8,026 nucleotides of DNA from Clostridiaceae bacterium (GCA_028697435.1 JAQVFD010000082.1:1-8026), one strand, 5' to 3'; shown: positions 1 through 6,653, numbered from the stretch's first letter. The notes: generated from the sequence alone by a model not told the origin. Made by a program: numbers and translations.

Positions 1-1
1 G

Positions 2-1162
2 GCCGTTGCAACAGCACTTGCAGCAACAGTCGGCACAGGTAATATTGCCGGAGTCGCCACAGCCATAGCTTTAGGAGGTCCCGGAGCAGTATTCTGGATG
101 TGGCTATCTGCCATATTTGGAATGACAACAAAATTCGGAGAAGTTGTACTTTCCATCAACTACAGAGAAAAGACACCGGACGGACGTTATGTCGGCGGTC
201 CTATGTATTACATTGAAAAAGGAATGAAGATGAAATGGCTGGCTTATATATTTGCAGCTTTTGGAGCCATTGCAGCCTTCGGTATAGGCAACATGGTTCA
301 GTCAAACTCCGTTGCCGCTTCCCTGGAAGTATCCTTTGGAGTCAATAAATTAGTTACAGGTATTGTATTGGCAGTTTTGGCAGCAATAGTTATAATCGGC
401 GGCATCAAGAGAATAGGTCAGGTTACAGAGAGATTGGTACCGCTTATGGCAGCATTCTATATTATTGGTGGTTTGTTCATAATATTCAGCAATATTTCTC
501 ATATAGGAGAGGCTTTTGGGTTAATATTCGGAAGTGCATTTACAGGTACTGCTGCAATCGGCGGCTTTGCAGGCTCAACAATGAAAATAGCCATGACAAG
601 AGGTATTGCCCGTGGGGTATTCTCCAATGAAGCAGGTCTTGGCAGTGCGCCGATAGCTCATGCGGCAGCAACTACGGATCATCCGGTACGTCAGGGACTC
701 TGGGGAGTATTCGAAGTATTTGTAGATACAATAGTAATTTGTTCAATTACCGCATTGTCAATCATTTTGTCCGGTGTATGGAACGGTGGCGAAACAGGTG
801 CGGCATTGACTACCGCAGCCTTTGATGCAACCATTCCCGGCGGCGGATATATAGTCTCAATTGGCATACTGCTGTTTGCATTCTCTACAATTCTCGGCTG
901 GGCATATTATGGAGAGCGCTGTGCAGAATATCTCTTCGGATCTAAGGTTAATATGATATACAGAGTTCTGTGGATACCCTTTGTTGTTATAGGCTCCATC
1001 GGCGGCTTGAATTTCCTTTGGGATCTGGCAGATACACTTAATGGTTTGATGGCTATTCCAAACCTTATAGGTGTAATGGGTTGCAGTGGGATTATTATCA
1101 AGCTTACCAAGGAATTCTTTGCTAAACAGTATGTAGAGGAAGAGAAAAACGCAAAAGCATAG
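2..1162 (+). CDS. Alanine/glycine:cation symporter (AGCS family), 5'-truncated by window edge
   Basis: This is an integral membrane transporter that would import alanine or glycine (some relatives glutamine) with Na+ or H+. The open frame continues to the first base of the window with no stop, so the start lies outside; 386 residues are visible and the family is usually about 450-490, so roughly the first 80-100 residues are missing. The family signature GTGNIAGVATAIALGGPG is read at bases 32-85, upstream of the first internal ATG at 98, which shows that ATG is not the start. A second hallmark, FSNEAGLGSAPIAHAAATTD, lies about halfway along, followed by several hydrophobic segments and a short charged tail ending EEEKNAKA. 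The gene ends with TAG and is followed 13 bases later by an intrinsic terminator, so it is transcribed separately from the LysM-CAP gene. Family assignment is secure; the exact substrate and coupling ion cannot be read from sequence. Confidence 0.95.
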   Translation, partial: AVATALAATVGTGNIAGVATAIALGGPGAVFWMWLSAIFGMTTKFGEVVLSINYREKTPDGRYVGGPMYYIEKGMKMKWLAYIFAAFGAIAAFGIGNMVQSNSVAASLEVSFGVNKLVTGIVLAVLAAIVIIGGIKRIGQVTERLVPLMAAFYIIGGLFIIFSNISHIGEAFGLIFGSAFTGTAAIGGFAGSTMKIAMTRGIARGVFSNEAGLGSAPIAHAAATTDHPVRQGLWGVFEVFVDTIVICSITALSIILSGVWNGGETGAALTTAAFDATIPGGGYIVSIGILLFAFSTILGWAYYGERCAEYLFGSKVNMIYRVLWIPFVVIGSIGGLNFLWDLADTLNGLMAIPNLIGVMGCSGIIIKLTKEFFAKQYVEEEKNAKA

Positions 1163-1175
1163 TATGATATTTTCA

Positions 1176-1207
1176 AAAACGAGAGTTTAAAGCTCTCGTT
1201 TTTTTTA
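1176..1207 (+). terminator. Intrinsic terminator after the AGCS symporter gene
   Basis: A stem CGAGAG (1180-1185) pairs with CTCTCG (1193-1198) around a 7-base loop. It is extended by four A residues before and T residues after, and is followed by an uninterrupted T run (1199-1206). This is the textbook Rho-independent form, and it sits 13 bases after the stop codon. Confidence 0.9.
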
Positions 1208-1236
1208 TTCATTTTATTACCAATCTTAATAAAATA

Positions 1237-1266
1237 TTGACGGCACCTTGTAATACAAATTACATA
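1237..1266 (+). promoter_or_regulatory. Probable sigma-A promoter of the LysM-CAP gene
   Basis: TTGACG (1237-1242, five of six matches to the -35 consensus) is followed after 18 bases by TACATA (1261-1266, a moderate -10). It lies between the symporter terminator and the next start codon, leaving a leader of about 45-50 bases. The -10 element is not perfect, so the exact hexamer is uncertain. Confidence 0.5.
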
Positions 1267-1320
1267 ATATTCTTAACATAAAAAGACTTCATTAGTCAAA
1301 AATAATTGTGAGGTGATAAA

Positions 1321-1938
1321 ATGAAGAAAAAAGCAGTAGCATTTTTGGCAATACTCTGTGTTACAATGTCAGCAATTCAAGTTTTTGCAGATATAACCTA
1401 TACGGTGCGTTCCGGCGATACTATGTGGAAAATAGCAGTAAAACATCAGGTAGGCTTAAGCGAAATTATATCAAAGAACCCTCAAATAAAAAATCCGGCA
1501 TTGATTTATCCCGGTCAGAAGCTTACGATACCTACAACAACTGCAATAAATTCCTTGGAAAATGAGGTTATACGCCTGACTAACATAGAACGTTCAAAAA
1601 AAGGATTGCCTGCTCTAAAAGCCAATTGGCAACTTTCAAGATGTGCAAGATATAAGTCGCAGGATATGATAAACAAAAATTATTTTGCCCATCAATCCCC
1701 GACCTATGGTTCACCCTTTGATATGATAGAATCCTTCGGGATAAGAATGGCCTCAGGAGGTGAAAACATTGCAATGGGGCAAAGAACGCCAAAGGAAGTT
1801 GTAGCAGCCTGGATGAATTCACCCGGTCATAGGGGAAATATGCTAAGCACAGCCTTTACTGAAATAGGAGTAGGCTGTGCAAAAAGCAAGAACGGAACTT
1901 ATTACTGGACCCAGATGTTTATAAGACCCGGGAGATAG
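1321..1938 (+). CDS. Secreted LysM and CAP (SCP/YkwD-like) domain protein
   Basis: This is an exported cell-wall-associated protein of 205 residues. Residues 1-23 form a signal peptide: MKKK, a hydrophobic core, then a likely cut after VFA. Residues about 26-71 are one LysM domain (YTVRSGDTMWKIAVKHQ to YPGQKLTIP), which binds N-acetylglucosamine-containing glycans such as peptidoglycan. Residues about 79-203 are a CAP domain. The CAP cavity residues are visible: H124 in FAHQSP, E148 in GENIA and H170 in SPGHRGNML. Bacterial LysM-CAP proteins of this form (YkwD/SafA-like annotation) are common in spore formers; their biochemical activity is generally unknown. The ATG has a good site, GAGGTG, six bases upstream. 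The gene has its own promoter, converges with the diguanylate cyclase gene, and is followed at once by a hairpin and the heptad repeat. Domain calls are secure, biological role is not. Confidence 0.93.
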   Translation: MKKKAVAFLAILCVTMSAIQVFADITYTVRSGDTMWKIAVKHQVGLSEIISKNPQIKNPALIYPGQKLTIPTTTAINSLENEVIRLTNIERSKKGLPALKANWQLSRCARYKSQDMINKNYFAHQSPTYGSPFDMIESFGIRMASGGENIAMGQRTPKEVVAAWMNSPGHRGNMLSTAFTEIGVGCAKSKNGTYYWTQMFIRPGR

Positions 1939-1964
1939 AAGAAAATTGCGCTGCAATTTTCTTC
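1938..1964. terminator. Perfect 12-bp hairpin between convergent genes, possible bidirectional terminator
   Basis: GAAGAAAATTGC (1938-1949) and GCAATTTTCTTC (1953-1964) are exact reverse complements around a 3-base GCT loop. The first base of the stem is the last base of the LysM-CAP stop codon. The descending arm is U-rich in either direction (AAUUUUCUUC), so it could end transcription from both sides. It has no separate T run and few G-C pairs, so terminator strength is uncertain, but the palindrome itself is certain. Confidence 0.55.
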
Positions 1965-2058
1965 AGACACCAGATACCAGATACCAGACGCCAGAATAGG
2001 GTTTGGCTTCCGAAGCCCGACCCTAACTCTCGTGTCTCGCGTCTAGTGTCTCGTGTCT
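1965..2058. repeat. Intergenic inverted repeat made of 7-bp units (full copy)
   Basis: The left arm reads as four consecutive heptads AGACACC, AGATACC, AGATACC, AGACGCC (1965-1992), then AGAATA and GGG. The right arm, read on the minus strand from 2058, has the same plan: AGACACG, AGACACT, AGACGCG, AGACACG (2058-2031), then AGAGTTA and GGG. The centre is a hairpin: GGGTTTGGCTTC (1999-2010) faces GAAGCCCGACCC (2012-2023) with one G-T wobble and one mismatch. The whole 94 bases can therefore fold as one long imperfect cruciform or RNA hairpin. It starts directly after the hairpin that follows the LysM-CAP gene, and its other end touches the stop codon of the diguanylate cyclase gene (2058-2060). 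A half copy with the same layout is at 4119-4169, so this is a dispersed element rather than a local accident. No protein is encoded. Confidence 0.85.
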
Positions 2059-3284
2059 TATTTACTGACACAATTTCTTCCGTTTGACTTGGCGCGATAT
2101 AGTGCTTTGTCTGCTGCTGTAATGACTTCTTCTGCGCTTCTGTATTTTTCGTTTTTTTCTGCTGCTCCGATACTTACCGTCAAATACAGCTTCTTATATG
2201 AACTGCTCTTCGTCACGATATCAGCAGGCTTTTCCTTGGGTCTGTTCTTACTTCTCTTTATAAAACCTCTGTCAGCTATATATTCACGCAGTTCTTCCAG
2301 ATAAGGTACTGCTTCATCTGCTGTCTTGCCCGGAAATACTACAGTAAACTCCTCGCCACCATATCTGAAGGCTTTTCCTCCACCACCGACACCTTTAATG
2401 CAAACTGCCACAAGCTTTAGCACATCGTCCCCCACATCATGACCGTGGGTGTCATTGAACTTTTTAAAATGATCAATATCCAGCATTGCTATGGTGTATT
2501 TGCTGCCAAGCTTTAGCATTTCCTCCTTCAAAGCCCTTCTGGAAGGCAATCCCGTAAGTTCATCCAAATATGCCATACTATGAGATGCCCATACCACTAC
2601 TGCTGACAGCATTAGCCCGGATACTGCAAACATAACTGCTGCAGTATTTACGTCCTTAATATACAGCAGTGCCGCAAAGGAAAATATGGTTATACTTATA
2701 AAGGGGGCATCCTGGTTTTTACCGGTAATAGCTTGCCTGATAAAAAGAAATATAAGGGAAACAGAATACAACAGTAGTGATATATGAGAAAAATCAGGCA
2801 ACAGCTTAATGTCGACGGGAAACAGTTTTATATTAAAAAGTTGAAGCAAGTCTGTATCGTTATACCATATTATCCAGGTTCCAATCAGAAACTCAATTAT
2901 TATGAACAGCAGCCTCATCCTTCCCCAGGATGATGCTATACCTCTATCTCTTTGAATTGAGAAAGTTATAATGTTAAGCGGTATATACACTGACACCATG
3001 GAAAGTGCCATATTATAGTATCCAATCTTCTCCGATTCTTGAGGAAATAAGTGTATGAGAATCAGCTGACTTAGCATAAGTGTCAGAGAGCAAAAGAACA
3101 CTCTGCTCCGGTTGAACCACCATCCGAAAAACATTCCTACAGCAAAAAGTACATAGGAAATATACTGTGATAACAGTTTTACTGTCGGTGGAGCAGCTTT
3201 AAGCCATATGGAAATATAATAAGCGAAAATAAGAAGAATGCAATTCAAACCCAAGGATATTAAAGCTTTTGTTATTTTATTCAC
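2058..3284 (-). CDS. Membrane-bound GGDEF diguanylate cyclase
   Basis: This protein would make the second messenger cyclic di-GMP from two GTP. With a GTG start it has 408 residues. Residues about 8-233 hold seven or eight hydrophobic helices with no recognised sensory domain, so it is probably a membrane sensor. The cytoplasmic GGDEF domain follows: LDELTGLPSRRAL (240-252), the metal-binding LDIDHFKKFND (268-278), GHDVGDDVL, and the active-site loop RYGGEEF (GGEEF at 309-313). The inhibitory RxxD I-site normally just before this loop is absent, replaced by GGGG. A basic insert (residues about 340-365) precedes the conserved LTVSIGAA. The start is chosen because the GTG at 3284 has GAGGA eight bases upstream and lies one base after the stop of the DUF2161 gene; an ATG at 3305 (seven residues longer, 20-base overlap) is the alternative. 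The pair is clearly one operon. The stop codon touches the heptad repeat. Confidence 0.93.
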   Translation of the reverse strand: MNKITKALISLGLNCILLIFAYYISIWLKAAPPTVKLLSQYISYVLFAVGMFFGWWFNRSRVFFCSLTLMLSQLILIHLFPQESEKIGYYNMALSMVSVYIPLNIITFSIQRDRGIASSWGRMRLLFIIIEFLIGTWIIWYNDTDLLQLFNIKLFPVDIKLLPDFSHISLLLYSVSLIFLFIRQAITGKNQDAPFISITIFSFAALLYIKDVNTAAVMFAVSGLMLSAVVVWASHSMAYLDELTGLPSRRALKEEMLKLGSKYTIAMLDIDHFKKFNDTHGHDVGDDVLKLVAVCIKGVGGGGKAFRYGGEEFTVVFPGKTADEAVPYLEELREYIADRGFIKRSKNRPKEKPADIVTKSSSYKKLYLTVSIGAAEKNEKYRSAEEVITAADKALYRAKSNGRNCVSK

Positions 3285-3285
3285 T

Positions 3286-4032
3286 TTATTTATCCTCACT
3301 CTCATTTTTCTCTTCCATAAGGCGTGTATAGTAATTGAGCAATTCCTCATATTCGACTACTTCCTGCTTACCCTTCTCGCTTATATCATACAAGCCTTTT
3401 GATATGTTATCAAACCAACCGTAATGGTTCTTTTGAAGTATAATTGCAGTCTTTTTCTCGTCAGTGCCAAGCTGTCTCAGTTCCTTAGGCTTCAATTGCC
3501 CATATTTAATCAGACAGCAGGCTATATGTATTGCCATTTCCCTATAAGCCGTCACAAGCTTTTTCCTAGTGCTTCCTCCGATGTTGAAATCCCCGTATCT
3601 TGCATCAAATTCCTTTACCAGCTCCTGCCTTTTCTTTTTGCTCTGCCTCTTGCTATTTGCCATGTCAAACGCTGCAGGCTCAAACACGACTTCGACATAG
3701 GAAAAGTCCTCCTTAAGAGAAACAACCATAAGACCAAGCTGCAAACGCTTCAGCATATAGCATAAGTTCTGCCACCTCCTGGAGAATAGTCCTTTACCCG
3801 GTTTAGGCACAGCAATATAGACCATATCCGCAACTTTCTGCCGTATAACAGCTTGCAGTATGACCTCAAGATTAAGGGTCTTCTTCATCTCGACTATGAG
3901 AAGTTCCTCTCCTTTTGCGGCGGCAATGTCGCAGTTATTTACTTCACTGCGCACTGTATAACCCAAGCCGCTGAGATAATCATATATAGGCTTGTACAAA
4001 TCTTCTTCCAAATAATCTTTATTCCTGCTCAT
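3286..4032 (-). CDS. DUF2161 family protein with PD-(D/E)XK nuclease-like core
   Basis: This 248-residue soluble protein has no established function. The N-terminal half matches the DUF2161 pattern: EEDLYKPIYDYLSGLGYTV, then CDIAAAKGEELLIVEMKK, then LEVILQAVIRQKVADMVYIAVP. D35 and the E48-M-K50 triplet form the D...ExK signature of PD-(D/E)XK phosphodiesterases, with E30 a possible additional ligand. A lysine/arginine-rich stretch (residues 128-140) leads to a C-terminal region (about 150-230) that could be a winged helix, which would suit DNA or RNA binding; that part is inference. The start is the ATG at 4032, preceded by GTGTGGTGATT. An in-frame ATG at 4131 would add 33 residues, but it lies in the heptad repeat and has no binding site. 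The gene sits 140 bases after the M14 gene and one base before the diguanylate cyclase start codon. A nuclease in nucleic-acid maintenance is possible but unproven. Confidence 0.85.
   Translation of the reverse strand: MSRNKDYLEEDLYKPIYDYLSGLGYTVRSEVNNCDIAAAKGEELLIVEMKKTLNLEVILQAVIRQKVADMVYIAVPKPGKGLFSRRWQNLCYMLKRLQLGLMVVSLKEDFSYVEVVFEPAAFDMANSKRQSKKKRQELVKEFDARYGDFNIGGSTRKKLVTAYREMAIHIACCLIKYGQLKPKELRQLGTDEKKTAIILQKNHYGWFDNISKGLYDISEKGKQEVVEYEELLNYYTRLMEEKNESEDK
3292..3299 (-). promoter_or_regulatory. Ribosome binding site deciding the GTG start of the diguanylate cyclase
   Basis: On the minus strand GTGAGGAT (3299-3292) lies inside the last codons of the DUF2161 gene, with eight bases between GAGGA and the GTG at 3284. 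That start codon follows the upstream TAA stop (3288-3286) after a single A, a typical arrangement for translational coupling. The ATG at 3305 has only a weak GGAAGAG in front of it. Confidence 0.55.
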
Positions 4033-4118
4033 GCAATCACCACACTCATATAGAATATCGTCAGTAAAGCAAACTTTTTTGACACAATATGCGGTATTGG
4101 CAAAAACTGTTCGACGCT

Positions 4119-4169
4119 GCTTCAAAGCCATACCCTATTCTGGCATCTGGAGTCTGGTGTCTGGCGTCT
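4119..4169 (-). repeat. Half copy of the heptad repeat (left arm and centre only)
   Basis: Read on the minus strand from 4169: heptads AGACGCC, AGACACC, AGACTCC, AGATGCC, then AGAATA, GGGT, and GGCTTTGAAGC. This is the same order as the left arm and centre of the copy at 1965-2010 (four heptads, AGAATAGGGT, GGCTT...GAAGC). After GAAGC similarity to the other copy fades, so the right arm is missing or decayed. The element starts only three bases after the stop codon of the M14 peptidase gene, like the full copy that touches a stop codon. It supplies an ATG (4131-4129) in frame with the DUF2161 gene. Confidence 0.8.
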
Positions 4170-4172
4170 GTT

Positions 4173-5444
4173 TTACACTATCGGTGCCAACAGCATTACT
4201 TCCTCGTTTTCCCTATATATTGTACCAAATTGCGAAATGGATATGGGATTTCGTCCAAGTCCGACCTCAAAGGTATATCCCGGCCTTCTATACTGCTCCA
4301 CAAACCAATCCTTGTAACCGGCATAAGCAGCTTCATACGGCACGTCCGAAACGGCATAACCGGTAATTTCCGAAAAAATATTTACTATCTCCAATGCCCG
4401 GGGGGGTCTGATTCCCTTATACAGCCAGTATATAACCCTTCCCTGGGTATGATAGGCAATAACTAATTTAAAATTATGCTGTCTTGTAAAATTGACTACA
4501 GTCTGAGTCTCAGGCTCTGAAAGCGGGCTTGGACCTCCATATCTGGTTGGACCCGGACCATCTACACCCAGTGATGGTTCCTGCGCTTTCGCTTCCTCCC
4601 ATGAAGCCGGATAATTGCGGTTCAAATCTACTCCTCTAATATTGGCATTCCAGACCTGTGAGAAGGGCAGACCTGTATCATTCCAGGCAAGTAGCCGGTC
4701 ATAATACGGGTTGTCTCTTTTCAACCCCTCAAGCACCAGATCAACTCCATCCGGATTTACCATTGGCATAATGTAAATGCTGCCTCTGTTCCAAAGATCA
4801 CGTATGTTATAGCCCTGAATGTAAGAGTTTCGCGCATACCCCCGGGCGAAATTTTCGATAAACTTCATAAGAAGCGGAGCTGTAATCCACTCAAGGGCAT
4901 GATGTGCGCCGTTGTAAAAAACCTCCGAGGGTCCGTTACCCAGTTTAATATAATACAGATTTTTTCCAAGGACGCTTCTCCCTGCAATACCTACTTGAAT
5001 AAATGGGTATCTCGCTTTAAGTCCCCTTATGTCCCTATCCATTATCTCATATGTATAATCGATATCGGTAAAAACCACATCAATGCCATATGGAACTGTG
5101 ATTACTTGCCCTATTCTGAGATTCATGGGATCAATCCCCGGGTTGGCTGTCATTATAGCATTCAATGATGTGTAATATCTTCTTGAAATATTGTAAAGAG
5201 TATCCCCCGGTCGTATAGTATAAGTGTCGTAACCAATTAGGAACCTCTCGAACCTGTTCCAGGTAGCGGGACCTACCACACCATCCGGTTCAAGTCCGTT
5301 ATCCAGCTGAAATTCTCTTACGGCTTCACGGGTAGCCTGCCCGAATATTCCGTCTATCGGTCCGGGATCATATCCAATCCTTATCAGCAGGCTTTGTATA
5401 AGCTTTACCGCAGGACCCCCGGAGCCCAATCTCAAAATTTCCAC
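4173..5444 (-). CDS. PG-binding, LysM and M14 zinc carboxypeptidase domain protein (YqgT/ENP1-like endopeptidase)
   Basis: This 423-residue enzyme probably cuts gamma-D-glutamyl-meso-diaminopimelate (or L-lysine) bonds in peptidoglycan peptides, like Bacillus YqgT and Lysinibacillus sphaericus endopeptidase I, which share its domain order. Residues about 4-67 are a PG_binding_1 domain (GSGGPAVKLIQSLL to DGVVGPATW). Residues 75-118 are a LysM domain (YTIRPGDTLYNISRRY to IGQVITVP). The rest is an M14 peptidase: zinc ligands H182 and E185 in HALE and H332 in YHTQG, substrate-binding N275-R276 in DLNRNYP, and catalytic E393 in TFEVG. All key residues are present, so it should be active. No signal peptide is visible, which agrees with relatives that act on spore or recycled peptidoglycan inside the cell. 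The start is the GTG at 5444, with GGGGTGG four bases upstream; the in-frame ATG codons at 5489, 5480 and 5465 lie in a hairpin and lack a binding site. It follows the FMN transferase gene by 69 bases. Confidence 0.92.
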   Translation of the reverse strand: MEILRLGSGGPAVKLIQSLLIRIGYDPGPIDGIFGQATREAVREFQLDNGLEPDGVVGPATWNRFERFLIGYDTYTIRPGDTLYNISRRYYTSLNAIMTANPGIDPMNLRIGQVITVPYGIDVVFTDIDYTYEIMDRDIRGLKARYPFIQVGIAGRSVLGKNLYYIKLGNGPSEVFYNGAHHALEWITAPLLMKFIENFARGYARNSYIQGYNIRDLWNRGSIYIMPMVNPDGVDLVLEGLKRDNPYYDRLLAWNDTGLPFSQVWNANIRGVDLNRNYPASWEEAKAQEPSLGVDGPGPTRYGGPSPLSEPETQTVVNFTRQHNFKLVIAYHTQGRVIYWLYKGIRPPRALEIVNIFSEITGYAVSDVPYEAAYAGYKDWFVEQYRRPGYTFEVGLGRNPISISQFGTIYRENEEVMLLAPIV

Positions 5445-5448
5445 ATAA

Positions 5449-5457
5449 CCACCCCTT
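5449..5457 (-). promoter_or_regulatory. Ribosome binding site deciding the GTG start of the M14 peptidase gene
   Basis: On the minus strand AAGGGGTGG (5457-5449) resembles AAGGAGGTG with one base lost and is four bases from the GTG at 5444. An ATG two bases before the GTG is out of frame. Most of this site is inside the 3' arm of the hairpin at 5451-5499, so it may be masked. Confidence 0.65.
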
Positions 5458-5499
5458 GCAAACATGATGAATAATACCATAATATTCATCGCAAGGGGT
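5451..5499 (-). promoter_or_regulatory. Long hairpin overlapping the M14 gene ribosome binding site
   Basis: The outer stem ACCCCTTGC and GCAAGGGGT (5491-5499 with 5451-5459) is a perfect 9-bp inverted repeat. An inner stem GATGAATA with TATTCATC (5483-5490 with 5466-5473) is a perfect 8-bp one. A 6-base bulge (5460-5465) separates them on one side and the loop is 9 bases. In the minus-strand transcript the closing arm contains AAGGGGT, part of the ribosome binding site, so folding would hide it. There is no T run after it, which argues against an ordinary terminator. The structure is visible; a regulatory role is inferred. Confidence 0.55.
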
Positions 5500-5513
5500 A
5501 ATTGTTACATCCG

Positions 5514-6608
5514 CTATTTAACATTTGAACCGCTTGCCCCATGGCTTTTCATTATCCTTTTCATTCCGTCAGTAGCTTCAACACTCCCATCGGGCATAAC
5601 CCATATAGCTTCTGTATTTTCAATGCTTTCTACAAGCCGCCGGCTTTTTTCATAAGGTAATAGAAAAGCTGTTGTTGATAAGAAGTCTGCAATTCCTGAA
5701 TCCTCTGTTACTATCGTAACAGCACGGTAGTATTCACCCGGCATAAGAGTATCCGGATCAATCAGATGGTGAATAACCTTTCCGTCAACTACATAATACC
5801 TTTGATAATCTCCACTGCTTACCACTGAAGCATTGTTGACAAATATGGTATCAATAAGATTTTCTTCCGCCGTCACCATCATTTTGTCAGGATCCTGTAT
5901 ACCTATGCCCCAGCGCTCCCGAATTCCATCAAGAGGCTTTCCCAGCACTCGTATATTGCCTCCGGGACTTATTATTCCGGAGGTAAACCCTTCGGTCATT
6001 ATTTCCTTAACAATTATTTCTGTAGCAAAACCTTTTGCTATAGCACCCACGTCCAGTTTCATTCTGCTGTCGGAAAGATATACTGTACTATTTGCCTCGT
6101 CAACTATTACCTTATTAATATCCGTATGATCTTTTGCTTCTCTCAGCTCTTCCATAGGCGGCAGCTTAGCATTCCCCGGGTCACCTTCTCCCAGTTCACG
6201 ATAATCATGCCATATCGAAAGTACCGCACCCATTGCAATATTGGTGCGTCCGTCTGTTTTTTCATACCACTCTTTTGCAAACAGTATAAGGTCTATTATA
6301 TGCTTATCCACCTTAATAGGCTTGATTCCTGCATTATCATTTATTGTTTTAATATTATTTATGCCTTCATAATCATTATATATGTCATAGAGTTTGTGCA
6401 GTTCTTCAAAGCGCGTATGTATTTTTTCAAAATAGGCATTGAACTCCTGCTCGCTTTTAGTATAGCCCACTACCTGTGTCATTGTGTCAAAGGTATCAAA
6501 AAAGGTATCGTTGTATTTAGCGAACTCACCTTCCGGATTATTACGGCATCCTGAAAAAATTAATGACAACATAATAAGTGCCATAACAAGAATGCTATTT
6601 CTTTTCAT
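5514..6608 (-). CDS. apbE: FAD:protein FMN transferase, ApbE family lipoprotein
   Basis: ApbE enzymes use FAD and Mg2+ to attach FMN covalently to a Thr or Ser of exported redox proteins. The protein has 364 residues, close to the family's usual 330-360. Residues 1-21 are a lipoprotein signal ending in FSGC, with lipidation expected on C21, so it would be anchored on the outer face of the membrane. Family motifs appear in order: FDTFDTMTQVVGYT near the start, LDVGAIAKGFATEII in the middle, SGIISPGGNIRVLG, VSSGDYQRYYVVDGKVIHHLIDP and GIADFLSTTAFLLP toward the end. The ATG at 6608 has GGGAGTGAT just upstream. A promoter with an extended -10 lies 45 bases before the start. The gene lies directly downstream of the duplicated-domain lipoprotein gene, its likely substrate, with the nested palindrome in between. 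The M14 peptidase gene follows after 69 bases and may be read through from here. Confidence 0.93.
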   Translation of the reverse strand: MKRNSILVMALIMLSLIFSGCRNNPEGEFAKYNDTFFDTFDTMTQVVGYTKSEQEFNAYFEKIHTRFEELHKLYDIYNDYEGINNIKTINDNAGIKPIKVDKHIIDLILFAKEWYEKTDGRTNIAMGAVLSIWHDYRELGEGDPGNAKLPPMEELREAKDHTDINKVIVDEANSTVYLSDSRMKLDVGAIAKGFATEIIVKEIMTEGFTSGIISPGGNIRVLGKPLDGIRERWGIGIQDPDKMMVTAEENLIDTIFVNNASVVSSGDYQRYYVVDGKVIHHLIDPDTLMPGEYYRAVTIVTEDSGIADFLSTTAFLLPYEKSRRLVESIENTEAIWVMPDGSVEATDGMKRIMKSHGASGSNVK

Positions 6609-6653
6609 TTATATCACTCCCAAATTAGCTGGTCTAATTATATTAGCATAGCT

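Noticed and set aside
907..1212. Leftward open frame of 101 codons over the end of the symporter gene
   Set aside because: It starts inside the intrinsic terminator region and lies antisense to conserved symporter sequence.
1208..1320. Possible riboswitch or small RNA in the leader of the LysM-CAP gene
   Set aside because: The 113 bases are AT-rich and hold a promoter-like pair and a binding site but no conserved structured motif that I can recognise.
1965..2058. Heptad tracts considered as a CRISPR array or minisatellite within a gene
   Set aside because: The units are 7 bp with no spacers, the arms are inverted with respect to each other, and no open frame with coding character crosses them.
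3285..3350. ATG at 3350 as start of the diguanylate cyclase
   Set aside because: It would overlap the DUF2161 gene by more than 60 bases and has no convincing binding site; the GTG at 3284 or the ATG at 3305 are better.
4089..4466. Rightward open frame of 125 codons, with another at 4031-4366
   Set aside because: They are antisense to the strongly supported M14 gene and the intergenic repeat, have no binding site, and their translations resemble no protein family.
5445..5489. ATG codons at 5489, 5480 and 5465 as starts of the M14 peptidase, giving a hydrophobic MNIMVLFIMFA leader that might be a signal peptide
   Set aside because: The segment is short, lacks a basic start and a cleavage site, lies within the hairpin, and has no binding site; the GTG at 5444 has a strong one, and related enzymes begin at the PG-binding domain.
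6126..6554. Rightward open frame of 142 codons opposite apbE
   Set aside because: It is antisense to a gene with clear ApbE motifs; the Ile/Phe/Tyr-rich translation is what the reverse strand of such a gene gives, and no start signal is seen.
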